46,838 bases of DNA from CAVQBP01 sp964448105 (GTDB lineage: Bacteria; Bacteroidota; Ignavibacteria; Ignavibacteriales; Ignavibacteriaceae). Positions 34,167 to 43,962 of the stretch are shown in pieces. The notes below the pieces were generated by a model. It had not been told where the DNA came from, did no database searches, and saw nothing but the letters and a program-made list of their open reading frames with translations. The stretch spans positions 1 to 46,838 of the forward strand of contig CAYUVK010000031.1 of the NCBI GenBank assembly GCA_964448105.1, read 5' to 3'. Numbering within the stretch: the first letter of the stretch is position 1; each line of letters opens with the position of its first letter. The translations under genes and the position numbers were made by a program.

Positions 34167-34865
34167 TCACAAACCAAACATTACACCGGCAGATATTTGA
34201 ATACCGTTAGTTTTTACAGTTATACTCTGCTCCCCGGGTTGGATTGATTGGTCACTTGCAGTGTTTGTCAATCCGAGAGAATAACGGGCATCCACTAATA
34301 AAGATGTAAAAGGTGCAACACTGAATTCTACTCCGGCACCGAATGCTAAACCAAATTCTACAGATTTGGTATTATCTTTATTATCTGTATCTTCTGAATA
34401 ACTCTGCCCTAAATATGAATAATCAGTTGTATAAGAGGATGACAAATTAAATCCAATAGTTGGTCCGGCTTCGGCGTAAGGTTTTATACCCGGTACAGGA
34501 AGATAGACTCGCAGCAGAACAGGAACTTCCAAATAAGCGAGCTTATAAGTGACCGTAAGGTTATTAAGCTGAACTCCAGAAATAACAACATTTGAACCTT
34601 CTGCCTTCGTTCCCTTTTGGATATATGTTGGCTCAATTTCCAATGCAATTGGACCTGCAAAGCCTAATTGAAAAATTCCCCCCACCAAGAAAACCGCCCT
34701 GCTGGATTTTGATGCCCCGGGTATTTGAGTAGTAATATCGGGATCAAAGGACATATTAGCTATATTTAAGCCGGCTCTCGCTCCTAATTTAATTGGCAAT
34801 TGTGCAAGTGTGGTTGAACTAAAAAACAAAAGTACAACAAGCGCCGGTAACAACATCTTTTTCAT
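34167..34865 (-). CDS. Outer-membrane beta-barrel protein, PorT family
   Basis: A 232-residue outer-membrane barrel. The signal peptide (about 1-22, ending TTLAQ) is followed by KLGARAGLNIANMSFD, alternating beta strands (VEFGLAFGAGVEFSVAPFTSLLVDARYSLGL) and a C-terminal strand ending ISAGVMFGL with terminal aromatic/leucine. AGGAG lies 8 bases before the ATG at 34865; the longer frame from 34916 adds a non-signal tail. The family is common in Bacteroidota; the function is mostly structural or unknown. Confidence 0.85.
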   Translation of the reverse strand: MKKMLLPALVVLLFFSSTTLAQLPIKLGARAGLNIANMSFDPDITTQIPGASKSSRAVFLVGGIFQLGFAGPIALEIEPTYIQKGTKAEGSNVVISGVQLNNLTVTYKLAYLEVPVLLRVYLPVPGIKPYAEAGPTIGFNLSSSYTTDYSYLGQSYSEDTDNKDNTKSVEFGLAFGAGVEFSVAPFTSLLVDARYSLGLTNTASDQSIQPGEQSITVKTNGIQISAGVMFGL

Positions 34866-35391
34866 TATGCCTCTCCTTTTTAGTTTAAGAATTTGGTAAT
34901 TAGTCTGCGAAAACAATTGAGGAATTCCTGCTCGACTAAAAACTTATGAAGGGTTAAATTCCTCATATGAAATGAATATTTATCTTGGATAAAATAGTCA
35001 TGGTATATTAATTTGTCAATATGCATTAAACTATTTCAATTATTACGCATGTACCTCTTAAAGCCAAAATTATTTTTTCAAAAACCAATAGGAAAGTTTA
35101 TTATTAACAGTTTGATTCAGCTTTTATGAGCCCTACTTTTTTCATTAAGAATCATATTATATTTTTTCTTACCTAAGCATTATTTATTCAAACATAATTG
35201 ATTATTTTAATATCTAAAAAAAGTTCTATTTTTTCACAAGATTTTTTAATTTTTAGATATATCTTTCATAAAGATATTCCTAATAAAAACGCCGCAAAAA
35301 GAGATAAAAATTTGTCATTAGTTACAATTTTTTTCATTGAGAATGTTGCTTAAATTTATTATTTTACAACGTTTAAAAGGAGAAATCATAA
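34866..35391. other. Empty AT-rich leader upstream of dnaN (no dnaA)
   Basis: About 526 bp hold no gene. dnaA, usually next to dnaN at the origin, is absent from the whole window. There is no perfect TTATCCACA DnaA box in this stretch; the nearest match is TTTTTCACA around 35230, with two mismatches. The stretch has long T/A runs and ends with AAAAGGAG, the dnaN ribosome-binding site. It may hold the dnaN promoter. Confidence 0.5.
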
Positions 35392-36501
35392 ATGAAATTT
35401 ACAGTAAACAGCAAAGTTTTAGAAAAGTTATTATCTAAAATAATTCCGGCTGTACCAACCCGTACTCCAATGCCGATTTTAGAAAACTTTCTGTTTGATA
35501 TTCATGACGGTTTACTTACTGTGAGTGCAACAGATCTTGAAATTGCTATTAGGTCTTCCATAAATGTTGCCGCAGATGAAAACGTACAGATGGTAATTCC
35601 TGCAAAACTTTTGTATGATATCATCCGCTCCTTAGAGGATGCACAAATTAATTTTGAAGCTGAATCAAATTCAAAATTAAAATTAACAACCGAAAAAGGT
35701 GTTTATAATATTGGATTCTCCTCTCCGGAAGATTTTCCGGAAGTTCCTTCAATTTCCAGGGAAAAAGAAATTTCATTAAATGGAACTGATTTAAAAAAAG
35801 CTATTGATCAAACTTCCTTTGCAATGAGCAAAGAAGATATGAGACCTGCAATGACCGGAACTTTACTTGAGTTTTCCGATGAAGGATTAAGGTTTGTAGC
35901 AACCGACGGCCACAGGCTGGTAAAGTATGTTAATAAGTCAATTGCTACAGAGAAAGAAGAACAATATATAATTCCTGAAAGAGCAATTTCAGTCCTTTCC
36001 AAGCAGCTGACAGACAGTGATGTTAAAATTTATTTAAGCAAGACGAATATTATGGTTCAGCTGGGAGACGTTGAATTTATCTCCCGCTTAATAGGTGAAA
36101 AATATCCCTCATATAATAGCGTTATTCCACTTGAAAACGAAAATATACTTAAAGTAAAAACGGACGATGTTCTTACAACAGTAAAAAGAATGATGCTCTT
36201 TTCAACCTCAAATTCAAAGCAGGTAAAATTCTCAATTTCAAATGATAACCTGGAAATATCGGCTGAAGATATTGATCATGGTTCCAATGCTAAAGAAAAT
36301 GTTTTCTGTGAGTATAAAGGCGAACCGATGGATATCGGGTTTAATACTTCTTATGTATATGATATTTTATCACATGTTAACAAGGAAGAGGTAATATTTA
36401 AATTGCATTCACCTACAAAAGCATGCATTATTGAACCAACTGAAAATGAAGAAAACGAAGAATTGCTGCTGCTGCTTATGCCGGTGCGGTTAAATAACTA
36501 A
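35392..36501 (+). CDS. dnaN: DNA polymerase III beta subunit (sliding clamp)
   Basis: A 369-residue beta clamp, three-domain ring subunit tethering DNA polymerase III. Typical signatures are PTRTPMPILENFLFDI, FSSPEDFPEVP, LRFVATDGHRLVKY, and the C-terminal LLMPVRL. A good Shine-Dalgarno (AAAAGGAG) precedes the ATG. It is followed by recF with only 1 bp between, then the DUF721 gene, gyrB and gyrA, all on the plus strand, forming one replication operon. Confidence 0.97.
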   Translation: MKFTVNSKVLEKLLSKIIPAVPTRTPMPILENFLFDIHDGLLTVSATDLEIAIRSSINVAADENVQMVIPAKLLYDIIRSLEDAQINFEAESNSKLKLTTEKGVYNIGFSSPEDFPEVPSISREKEISLNGTDLKKAIDQTSFAMSKEDMRPAMTGTLLEFSDEGLRFVATDGHRLVKYVNKSIATEKEEQYIIPERAISVLSKQLTDSDVKIYLSKTNIMVQLGDVEFISRLIGEKYPSYNSVIPLENENILKVKTDDVLTTVKRMMLFSTSNSKQVKFSISNDNLEISAEDIDHGSNAKENVFCEYKGEPMDIGFNTSYVYDILSHVNKEEVIFKLHSPTKACIIEPTENEENEELLLLLMPVRLNN

Positions 36502-36502
36502 T

Positions 36503-37633
36503 ATGATTCTTTCCTCAATTCATTTAAAAAATTTTAGAAGTCATAAAAATATTCAAATAAATTTTTCAGAAAAACTTAATTATATAGTTGGAGGAAACGG
36601 GCAAGGAAAAACATCAATATTGGAATCAATTTATTTTTTATGTACAACTAAAGGATACAATTCTAAAACAGATAGCGAAGTGACAAGGTTTAACGAAAAC
36701 GAATTTGAAATTAATGGTTCTTTTAAAGACTTAACTGAAAATGATATAAGAGTTTATTTTTCTTTGAAAGAAAATAGAAAGTATTATTTTCAAAACGGTA
36801 AGCAGGTTAGCCGTTATTCGGATGTAATCGGTAAATTCCCGGTTGTCATTTTAACACCGGGAGATCATTCGATTACCCAGGGTCCGCCAGGCGATAGAAG
36901 AAAATTTGTCGATTCGGTAATATCTCAGTCAAGTGAAACTTATTTAAGATTATTATTGGATTTTAACCGTACTCTCCGGCAGCGCTCTTCCCTTTTAACC
37001 CGGATAAAAGAACAAAATAAAATATCGCAAACTACATACAACGAATTGGATGCATGGACATCAAAATTAATTGAAACAGGAACTGAAATAATTATTTACA
37101 GGATAAAGTTTATTGAAGAATTTAATTTATACGTTGAAGAATCTTATAAGAAAATTATAGGGACAGATGAGATTCCAAGTGTACACTATTTGTTTTTGGA
37201 AGAGAATAGTGAATACGGAAGTATTGAGGCACTAAAAGAAAGCTTTAATGATTTAATTAAAAAGAAAAAAGATGATGAATTAAGAAGGGCAGCTAACCTG
37301 GTTGGACCTCACCGGGATGAATATCTTTTTGAAATTAATGATAAGGAATTAAGAACATTTGGTTCACAGGGACAGCATAAAACTTTTCAAATTGCGTTGA
37401 AATTTGCCCAGTTTTTTTATCTAAAAGATAAGACAGGGAAAACACCTATTTTCCTGTTAGATGATGTGTTTGGTGAACTTGATGCTAACAGGTCAATAAA
37501 AACAAGCGAATACTTAAGAGAAACCGGACAGGCTTTTATAACACTAACTGATTTTTCAAATATGTCTTTTCTTAAAATAAATGAAAACGATACCCTGATA
37601 AAATTAAAACAAGGTGAGGTCATTTATGCATAA
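36503..37633 (+). CDS. recF: DNA repair/replication protein RecF
   Basis: A 376-residue RecF, an ATP-binding SMC-like protein acting in gap repair and replication restart with RecO/RecR. The Walker A (GGNGQGKTS at 30-38), the signature motif region (FGSQGQHKTFQIALK) and the Walker B (FLLDDVFGELD) are present. It begins 1 bp after dnaN and overlaps the DUF721 gene, indicating coupled translation. Confidence 0.97.
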   Translation: MILSSIHLKNFRSHKNIQINFSEKLNYIVGGNGQGKTSILESIYFLCTTKGYNSKTDSEVTRFNENEFEINGSFKDLTENDIRVYFSLKENRKYYFQNGKQVSRYSDVIGKFPVVILTPGDHSITQGPPGDRRKFVDSVISQSSETYLRLLLDFNRTLRQRSSLLTRIKEQNKISQTTYNELDAWTSKLIETGTEIIIYRIKFIEEFNLYVEESYKKIIGTDEIPSVHYLFLEENSEYGSIEALKESFNDLIKKKKDDELRRAANLVGPHRDEYLFEINDKELRTFGSQGQHKTFQIALKFAQFFYLKDKTGKTPIFLLDDVFGELDANRSIKTSEYLRETGQAFITLTDFSNMSFLKINENDTLIKLKQGEVIYA

Positions 37634-37913
37634 TGGTTTCATTAGTCTGGGAGAAGCAATTGAAAAAGAACCTTCGCTTAGCAAATTAAGAAATTCAATT
37701 AAAGATTCTGATATTATTGTAAAATTTTATGAAATATTTAACGATTTTGAAAAGATCGCAGAGCCTGTAAAAGTAAAAAACAATGTACTCTTCTTAAGAG
37801 TTGAAAACTCTGTTTGGAGAAGCGAATTAAAATTTAAAGAACAGGCCATTATAGAAAAAATAAATGAGTTCGTAAAAGAAGAAAGAATAAAAAAAATAAA
37901 GTTCGTTTCATAA
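37626..37913 (+). CDS. DUF721/DciA-family protein
   Basis: A 95-residue protein of the DUF721 (DciA) family, which in many bacteria substitutes for DnaC-type helicase loaders. Motifs are LGEAIEKEPSLSKLRNSI and NNVLFLRVENSVWRSELKFKEQAIIEKINEF. The ATG at 37626 has GGTGAGG upstream and overlaps the recF stop by 8 bases; the frame back to 37614 is less likely. Its location inside the dnaN-recF-gyrBA operon fits a replication role. Confidence 0.88.
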   Translation: MHNGFISLGEAIEKEPSLSKLRNSIKDSDIIVKFYEIFNDFEKIAEPVKVKNNVLFLRVENSVWRSELKFKEQAIIEKINEFVKEERIKKIKFVS

Positions 37914-37943
37914 GTATTATTTAAATAAACTGGATTGAAATAT

Positions 37944-39923
37944 ATGTCAAACGCTAAACCTAAAAGTGATTATAGTGCAAAAAATATAAATGTATTAAAA
38001 GGACTTGAAGCTGTCCGTAAAAGACCTGCAATGTATATCGGTGATATCAGTGCAAGAGGCCTTCACCATTTAGTAAATGAAGTTGTTGATAACAGTATTG
38101 ATGAGGCATTAGCCGGTTATGCTGATTATATAGAAGTTCTAATAAATAAAGATGAATCCGTAACGGTTATTGACAATGGTCGTGGGATACCGGTAGATAT
38201 GCATCCTGTAGAAAAACGTTCTGCCCTTGAAGTTGTAATGACAATGCTTCATGCTGGCGGAAAGTTCGATAAAAATACATATAAAGTTTCAGGGGGATTA
38301 CATGGAGTTGGTGTCTCAGTTGTTAATGCTCTATCGGAATGGCTAAAAGTTGAAGTTAAGAGAGACGGGAAAGTATATTTTCAAGAATACCGGCAAGGTC
38401 AGCCGCTAAAGCCGGTTAAAGAAATCGGTAAAGCAAAAAAGAATGAATCGGGAACTAAAGTTACTTTTATGGCCGATAAAGAAATCTTCAAAGCAACTAT
38501 CTTTAAATTTGATACACTTGCTGAGAGAATGAGAGAACTGGCATATTTAAATAAAAATATTTCCATTAATATTAAAGATATAAGAAACGGGGGGCAGGAA
38601 GAGACCTATCATTTTAAAGGCGGATTAATTGAGTTTGTAAAATACCTTGACGAAACAAGAGAGCCGCTTCATAAAACAGTTTATATTGAAGGAGAAAAAG
38701 ATAATACCCCTATTGAAATAGCTTTTCAGTATAATAACAGTTACAGCGATAATATTTTCTCTTATGTAAATAACATTAATACTCTTGAAGGCGGGACACA
38801 CTTGGTTGGTTTCAAAACTGCCCTTACAAGAACATTTAATAATTATGCTTATAAAAATAATTTAATTAAAGAAGGAAAAATTTCATTAACGGGAGATGAT
38901 TTTAGAGAAGGTCTTACTGCCGTTTTATCAATTAAAGTCGCCGAGCCTCAGTTTGAAGGGCAAACAAAAACTAAACTCGGAAACAGTGAAACAAAATCTG
39001 CTGTAGAAACATTAGTTGGTGAGAAGTTATCCGAGTATCTTGAAGAGAATCCGTCTGTTGGTAAAAAGATTATCGAAAAATGCCTTCGTGCTGCAGAAGT
39101 AAGAGAGGCCGCAAGAAAAGCTAGAGATTTAGCCAGAAGAAAAAATGCTCTGGACAGTATGAATCTTCCCGGTAAACTTGCCGATTGTTCAATAACCGAT
39201 CCTGAACATTGCGAAATTTATATTGTTGAGGGAGATTCAGCAGGCGGTTCTGCCAAACAAGGAAGGGATAGAAGGTTCCAGGCAATTCTTCCTTTAAGAG
39301 GAAAAATATTGAATGTTGAAAAAGCAAAGATGAATAAAATCCTGGAGAATAATGAAATTAAAGCTATTATTTCCGCTGTAGGCGCTGGCCTCGGGCCTGA
39401 TTTCGATCAAACAAAATCAAGGTATGGCAAAATAATTTTAATGACGGATGCAGATGTGGATGGAAGCCATATCCGAACATTGCTGCTTACATTTTTGTAC
39501 CGACATATGAAAGATTTAATAACTGCCGGAAAAGTTTATATTGCGCAGCCTCCGCTGTATAAAATTAAAAAAGGGAAAGAAGAACATTATGCTTTTGATG
39601 ATAACGAACGTGATGAAATATTAAAACGGTTTAAAGTAAACGGAAAAGAAAAAGAAGATACCGAAGAATTAGTTGGAGAAATGATTGAAGAAGGTTCTGT
39701 AAAAGGAGTGAATATTTCAAGGTATAAAGGACTTGGCGAAATGAATCCTGAACAATTATGGACAACAACTATGAACCCGGAAACTAGAACTGTACTTCAA
39801 GTAACTTTAGAAAGTGCAGCAACTGCGGATAAGATTTTTGAAACGCTTATGGGTGATGATGTTGAACCAAGGCGTGAGTTTATTGAAAAGAATGCAAAAT
39901 ATGTCAGAAACTTGGATGTGTAA
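37944..39923 (+). CDS. gyrB: DNA gyrase subunit B
   Basis: A 659-residue type IIA gyrase B, the ATPase and toprim subunit. GHKL motifs: EVVDNSIDEA, DNGRGIPVD, GGLHGVGVSVVNAL. The toprim domain has EGDSAGGSAKQGRD, LRGKILNVEKA and DADVDGSHIRTLLLTFLYR. The C-terminal GLGEMNPEQLWTTTMNPE is intact. The ATG at 37944 is preferred over the one at 37935. It is followed by gyrA after a 108-bp spacer containing a hexanucleotide repeat. Confidence 0.97.
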   Translation: MSNAKPKSDYSAKNINVLKGLEAVRKRPAMYIGDISARGLHHLVNEVVDNSIDEALAGYADYIEVLINKDESVTVIDNGRGIPVDMHPVEKRSALEVVMTMLHAGGKFDKNTYKVSGGLHGVGVSVVNALSEWLKVEVKRDGKVYFQEYRQGQPLKPVKEIGKAKKNESGTKVTFMADKEIFKATIFKFDTLAERMRELAYLNKNISINIKDIRNGGQEETYHFKGGLIEFVKYLDETREPLHKTVYIEGEKDNTPIEIAFQYNNSYSDNIFSYVNNINTLEGGTHLVGFKTALTRTFNNYAYKNNLIKEGKISLTGDDFREGLTAVLSIKVAEPQFEGQTKTKLGNSETKSAVETLVGEKLSEYLEENPSVGKKIIEKCLRAAEVREAARKARDLARRKNALDSMNLPGKLADCSITDPEHCEIYIVEGDSAGGSAKQGRDRRFQAILPLRGKILNVEKAKMNKILENNEIKAIISAVGAGLGPDFDQTKSRYGKIILMTDADVDGSHIRTLLLTFLYRHMKDLITAGKVYIAQPPLYKIKKGKEEHYAFDDNERDEILKRFKVNGKEKEDTEELVGEMIEEGSVKGVNISRYKGLGEMNPEQLWTTTMNPETRTVLQVTLESAATADKIFETLMGDDVEPRREFIEKNAKYVRNLDV

Positions 39924-39941
39924 AATAAGATTTTACGTAAT

Positions 39942-39971
39942 ATCTTAATCGTAATCTTACTCTTAATCTTA
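39942..39971. repeat. Hexanucleotide repeat (ATCTTA)n between gyrB and gyrA
   Basis: Five in-register 6-bp units read ATCTTA, ATCGTA, ATCTTA, CTCTTA, ATCTTA, followed by ATTCCG. It lies 19 bp after the gyrB stop. The units are degenerate, so slippage is probably slow. It sits in the only real spacer of the replication cluster. Effect unknown. Confidence 0.7.
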
Positions 39972-40031
39972 ATTCCGGTTACTCCAAAAAAGTAAATAAA
40001 AATTTTTAAGTGATTTAAATAAATAATAATT

Positions 40032-42485
40032 ATGGCAACAATTTTTGAAAAAATAGTACCCGTTTCATTAGAAGAAGAAATGAAATCTTCGTACATCGAT
40101 TATTCGATGTCTGTAATTGTAGCAAGAGCACTGCCGGATGTAAGAGACGGGTTAAAACCGGTTCACCGCAGAGTTTTATATGGTATGCATGAATTAGGCA
40201 TGTCTTATAATAAGCCTTATAAAAAATCCGCAAGAATAGTCGGTGAAGTTCTTGGTAAATATCATCCGCATGGAGATACAGCAGTTTATGATTCAATGGT
40301 TAGAATGGTGCAGGATTTTTCACTTCGATATCCTCTTATTGATGGACAGGGAAACTTTGGTTCCGTTGATGGTGATTCTCCTGCAGCAATGCGATATACG
40401 GAAGCAAGACTTGCAAGAATTTCGGAAGAAATACTGCGTGATTTGGATAAGAATACAGTCGATTTCACATCAAATTTTGATGATTCGTTGCAGGAACCTG
40501 TTGTACTCCCATCTTATTTACCTAATCTTTTAATTAACGGTGCAAGCGGAATAGCTGTTGGGATGGCTACAAATATTCCGCCTCATAATTTAAGCGAAGT
40601 AATTAACGGATTAATTGCTTTAATAAAAAATCCTAACATTACTTCCGAAAAATTAATGAAACACGTAATTGCACCTGATTTTCCTACGGGAGGAATCATT
40701 TACGGTTACTCCGGTGTAAAAGATGCATACCTAACCGGGCGGGGAAAAATAATAGTCCGTGCAAAAGCTAACATTGAAACCCTTAAAAACAGCCGTGAAA
40801 ATATTATTATAACGGAGCTTCCATACCAGGTCAATAAAGCCAATCTAATTGAAAAGATTGCAGACTTAGTTAGAGCAAATAAAATAAATGATATCTCCAA
40901 CATAAGAGATGAATCCGATAGAGATGGTATGCGTGTGGTTATTGAATTGAAGCGAGATGCCCAGCCCCCTGTCGTACTTAATCAATTGTTTAAGCATACG
41001 CAAATGCAAACTACATTTGGCGTAATAATGCTGGCATTGGTTAACGGAATACCGAAAATCCTCACTCTTAAAGAAACAATGGAGCATTTTATTGCTCATA
41101 GGATGAATGTTCTTATAAGAAGAACCAAATATGAGCTCGATGCTGCTGAACGAAGAGCCCATATTTTGGAAGGATATATTATTGCTCTCGATAATATTGA
41201 TGAGGTAATCGAGACAATTAAAAAATCCAAGGATGTTGAAACTGCTAAAAATAATTTGATGAGAAAATTCAAATTATCTGAAATACAGGCAAAAGCAATT
41301 CTTGATATGCGTTTGCAAAGATTAACTGGCCTGGAAAGAAAGAAAATTGAAGACGAATATAAGGATGTAATAAAACTTATTGAAAAACTAAAAGGGATAT
41401 TGGAAAGCGAGGAAAAAAGATATTTAATTATTAAAGATGAACTGCTTTTAATTAAAGAAAGATATGGTGATGCAAGAAGAACAGAAATTATACACGATTA
41501 CGAAGAATTTTCTTTGGAAGATATAATAGCCGAAGAGGATGTTGTTGTTACAATTTCTCATACCGGCTTTATTAAGAGATTCCCGGTGAGCGGTTATAGA
41601 AGACAGGGACGGGGAGGAAAAGGTGTTACAGGTGCAGGAACAAAAGAAGATGACTTTATTGAACATATGTTTATTGCATCAACGCACCAATATATTTTGT
41701 TTTTTACCGATAGAGGGAAATGTTATTGGCTTAAAGTTCATGAAATTCCCGAGGGCGGAAGAGCAGCAAGGGGAAGGTCAATTATAAATTTACTTGAAAA
41801 AGATAAGGATGAAAATATAACCGCTTTTGTTGCAGTGAAGGAGTTTACCGATACTCATTACTTGATTATGGCTACACAACAAGGAACAATTAAAAAAACC
41901 GTTCTTTCCGCTTATGGTAATGTTAGAAAAGGCGGGATAAATGCAATTAACTTGAATAAAAATGATAAATTAATTGAAGTTAAAATGACCGATGGAACTA
42001 ATGATATAGTGCTCGGAACAAGAAATGGTTTTGCCATCAGGTTTAACGAAAAAGATGTTCGCGATATGGGACGTACGGCAACGGGAGTCCGGGGTGTTAA
42101 ACTGGGAAAAGACGATAAAGTTGTTGGCCTGCTCGTTATTAAAAGGCAGGGAACCATTTTGGTTGTAACAGAAAAAGGCTACGGCAAACGTTCCGATATA
42201 AATGATTATAGAATCACCAGGCGCGGCGGCAAAGGTGTAATAACCGTTAAGACAAGTGACAAGGTCGGAAAAATGATTGCTCTGATGGAAGTACAGGATA
42301 ACGACGAACTGGTAATTATATCAACTCACGGCATGGTAATTCGGCAGAGTGTTAAAGATTTAAGGGTGATGGGTAGAAATACTCAAGGTGTTAGAGTAAT
42401 TAGATTGAACGAAAAAGACAGCATTGCGGATATTGCTAAAGTTATATCCGAAGATGAGGAAGAAGTACCGCTTGCAGTTGAATAG
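40032..42485 (+). CDS. gyrA: DNA gyrase subunit A
   Basis: An 817-residue gyrase A, the DNA-cleaving and wrapping subunit. The catalytic Tyr122 is in AAMRYTEARL. The quinolone-determining region reads HPHGDTAVYDSMVR with Thr83 and Asp87. The C-terminal pinwheel (about 500-810) contains the GyrA-box region RRQGRGGKGV and repeats such as RGVKLGKDDKVVGL. An acidic tail (EDEEEVP) ends it. Normal length. It closes the dnaN-recF-DUF721-gyrB-gyrA cluster. Confidence 0.97.
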   Translation: MATIFEKIVPVSLEEEMKSSYIDYSMSVIVARALPDVRDGLKPVHRRVLYGMHELGMSYNKPYKKSARIVGEVLGKYHPHGDTAVYDSMVRMVQDFSLRYPLIDGQGNFGSVDGDSPAAMRYTEARLARISEEILRDLDKNTVDFTSNFDDSLQEPVVLPSYLPNLLINGASGIAVGMATNIPPHNLSEVINGLIALIKNPNITSEKLMKHVIAPDFPTGGIIYGYSGVKDAYLTGRGKIIVRAKANIETLKNSRENIIITELPYQVNKANLIEKIADLVRANKINDISNIRDESDRDGMRVVIELKRDAQPPVVLNQLFKHTQMQTTFGVIMLALVNGIPKILTLKETMEHFIAHRMNVLIRRTKYELDAAERRAHILEGYIIALDNIDEVIETIKKSKDVETAKNNLMRKFKLSEIQAKAILDMRLQRLTGLERKKIEDEYKDVIKLIEKLKGILESEEKRYLIIKDELLLIKERYGDARRTEIIHDYEEFSLEDIIAEEDVVVTISHTGFIKRFPVSGYRRQGRGGKGVTGAGTKEDDFIEHMFIASTHQYILFFTDRGKCYWLKVHEIPEGGRAARGRSIINLLEKDKDENITAFVAVKEFTDTHYLIMATQQGTIKKTVLSAYGNVRKGGINAINLNKNDKLIEVKMTDGTNDIVLGTRNGFAIRFNEKDVRDMGRTATGVRGVKLGKDDKVVGLLVIKRQGTILVVTEKGYGKRSDINDYRITRRGGKGVITVKTSDKVGKMIALMEVQDNDELVIISTHGMVIRQSVKDLRVMGRNTQGVRVIRLNEKDSIADIAKVISEDEEEVPLAVE

Positions 42486-42519
42486 TTAAATTTTTTCAAT
42501 TAATATTTGTTATAAATAA

Positions 42520-43098
42520 ATGAGAATTTGTGTTTATTGTGCTTCAAGCTCAAAAATTAATAGAATCTATTTTGATGCAACGGAAAGACTCGCAAAAAAT
42601 TTCGTAGAAGAAAAAATAAAAGTGGTCTTCGGCGGAGGAGCAAACGGGTTAATGGGAAAGCTTGCAGATACAATAATTGAAAATGGAGGTAAAATAAAGG
42701 GTATAATGCCAAAATTTATGAACGAAGTAGAATGGGCTCACAAAGGTTTAGTCGATTTTGAACTTACCGAAACACTGCATGAAAGAAAAGCAAAGTTCTT
42801 ACAAAATATCGATGGCGTTGTAACCCTGCCAGGAGGCAGCGGAACACTTGAAGAATTATTAGAAACTATAACATTGAAGAGACTTGGACAATTTACAAAG
42901 CCAATCGTTATTTTAAATACAAAAGGTTATTTTAACCCGTTAAAGCAAATGCTGGAAAAATCTGTTGATGAAAACTTCATGCATAAGAAGCATTTAGACA
43001 TGTGGACTTTCGTTGATGAACCGGAAGAAGTAATCCCTGCTATAAAAAATGCCTCAAGCTGGAGCAAAGAGGCTTTAAGCTTTGCAACAAATCGTTAA
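42520..43098 (+). CDS. LOG-family Rossmann protein (TIGR00730)
   Basis: A 192-residue lysine-decarboxylase-like/LOG protein. The signature PGGSGTLEEL (about 106-115) is intact, together with VYCASSSKIN near the start and VFGGGANGLMG at about 40. The family hydrolyses nucleoside 5'-monophosphates (cytokinin riboside phosphoribohydrolase activity) or is otherwise poorly defined. The gene starts 34 bp after gyrA on the same strand. Confidence 0.9.
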   Translation: MRICVYCASSSKINRIYFDATERLAKNFVEEKIKVVFGGGANGLMGKLADTIIENGGKIKGIMPKFMNEVEWAHKGLVDFELTETLHERKAKFLQNIDGVVTLPGGSGTLEELLETITLKRLGQFTKPIVILNTKGYFNPLKQMLEKSVDENFMHKKHLDMWTFVDEPEEVIPAIKNASSWSKEALSFATNR

Positions 43099-43169
43099 AT
43101 ACATTTTAAGCTGTAATTTAGGCTTAATAAATCTTTCACCTTACACCGGTTAATTAAAGAGGGAGCAAA

Positions 43170-43931
43170 ATGAAACAGTGGTATGAATCTTTATTTGAAA
43201 ACTATGCCAATAAGTATGATAAAGAAATTTTTGTTCAGGGTACAATCGGCGAATGTGATTTTATTGAACAAGAAATAAAATTTAACAAATCTGTAAAAAT
43301 TCTTGATGTTGGCTGCGGTACCGGAAGGCATTCAATCGAATTAACAAAAAGGGGTTATAAGGTTACCGGAATCGATTTATCAGAATCTCAATTATCAAGT
43401 GCTGAAAGGAAAGCCAAAGCTGAGAACCTGGAAATAGATTTTAGGAAACAAGATGCTAGAAAATTACCTTTTAAAAATGAATACGATCTGGCAATTATGC
43501 TTTGCGAAGGAGCATTCCCTTTAATGGAGACCGATGATATGAATTATGAAATATTAAAAAGTGTAGCGGATTCATTAAAAAATAATGGTAAATTAATATT
43601 TACAACTTTAAACGGTTTGTTTCCGCTATTCCATTCAGTAAAAGAATTTATTGAATCTTCAGTTAAAGAGGGGAATGCAGCATATAAAAGCAGAACATTT
43701 GATTTAATGACTTTCCGTGATATTAACATTACAACATTCGAAGATGATGATGGGAATAAGAAAGAATTGGAATGCAACGAAAGATATTACGTTCCGTCTG
43801 AAATTACATGGCTATTAAAATCACTCGGATTTAAAAAAATAGAGATATACGGTGCAAAGCTCGGTGCATTTTCAAGAAATGATATTCTTACAACAGAAGA
43901 TTTTGAAATGCTTGTTATAGCAGATAAATAA
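43170..43931 (+). CDS. Class I SAM-dependent methyltransferase
   Basis: A 253-residue methyltransferase. Motif I is ILDVGCGTGRHSIELTKRGYKVTGIDLS (about 45-72), followed by post-I, YDLAIMLCEGAFPLM (motif II/III) and a C-terminal RYYVPSEITWLLKSLGFKKIEIYG. An AGGGAGC Shine-Dalgarno precedes the ATG. The substrate is not predictable. It stands between the LOG gene and the convergent beta-CASP gene. Confidence 0.88.
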   Translation: MKQWYESLFENYANKYDKEIFVQGTIGECDFIEQEIKFNKSVKILDVGCGTGRHSIELTKRGYKVTGIDLSESQLSSAERKAKAENLEIDFRKQDARKLPFKNEYDLAIMLCEGAFPLMETDDMNYEILKSVADSLKNNGKLIFTTLNGLFPLFHSVKEFIESSVKEGNAAYKSRTFDLMTFRDINITTFEDDDGNKKELECNERYYVPSEITWLLKSLGFKKIEIYGAKLGAFSRNDILTTEDFEMLVIADK

Positions 43932-43962
43932 AATCTATTTGACCTTAAGTTTTACCTAATAA

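Noticed and set aside
40272..40296. GyrA Thr83 as a quinolone-resistance change
   Set aside because: Thr at this site is wild type in several bacterial groups, and Asp87 is intact; resistance cannot be inferred without relatives.
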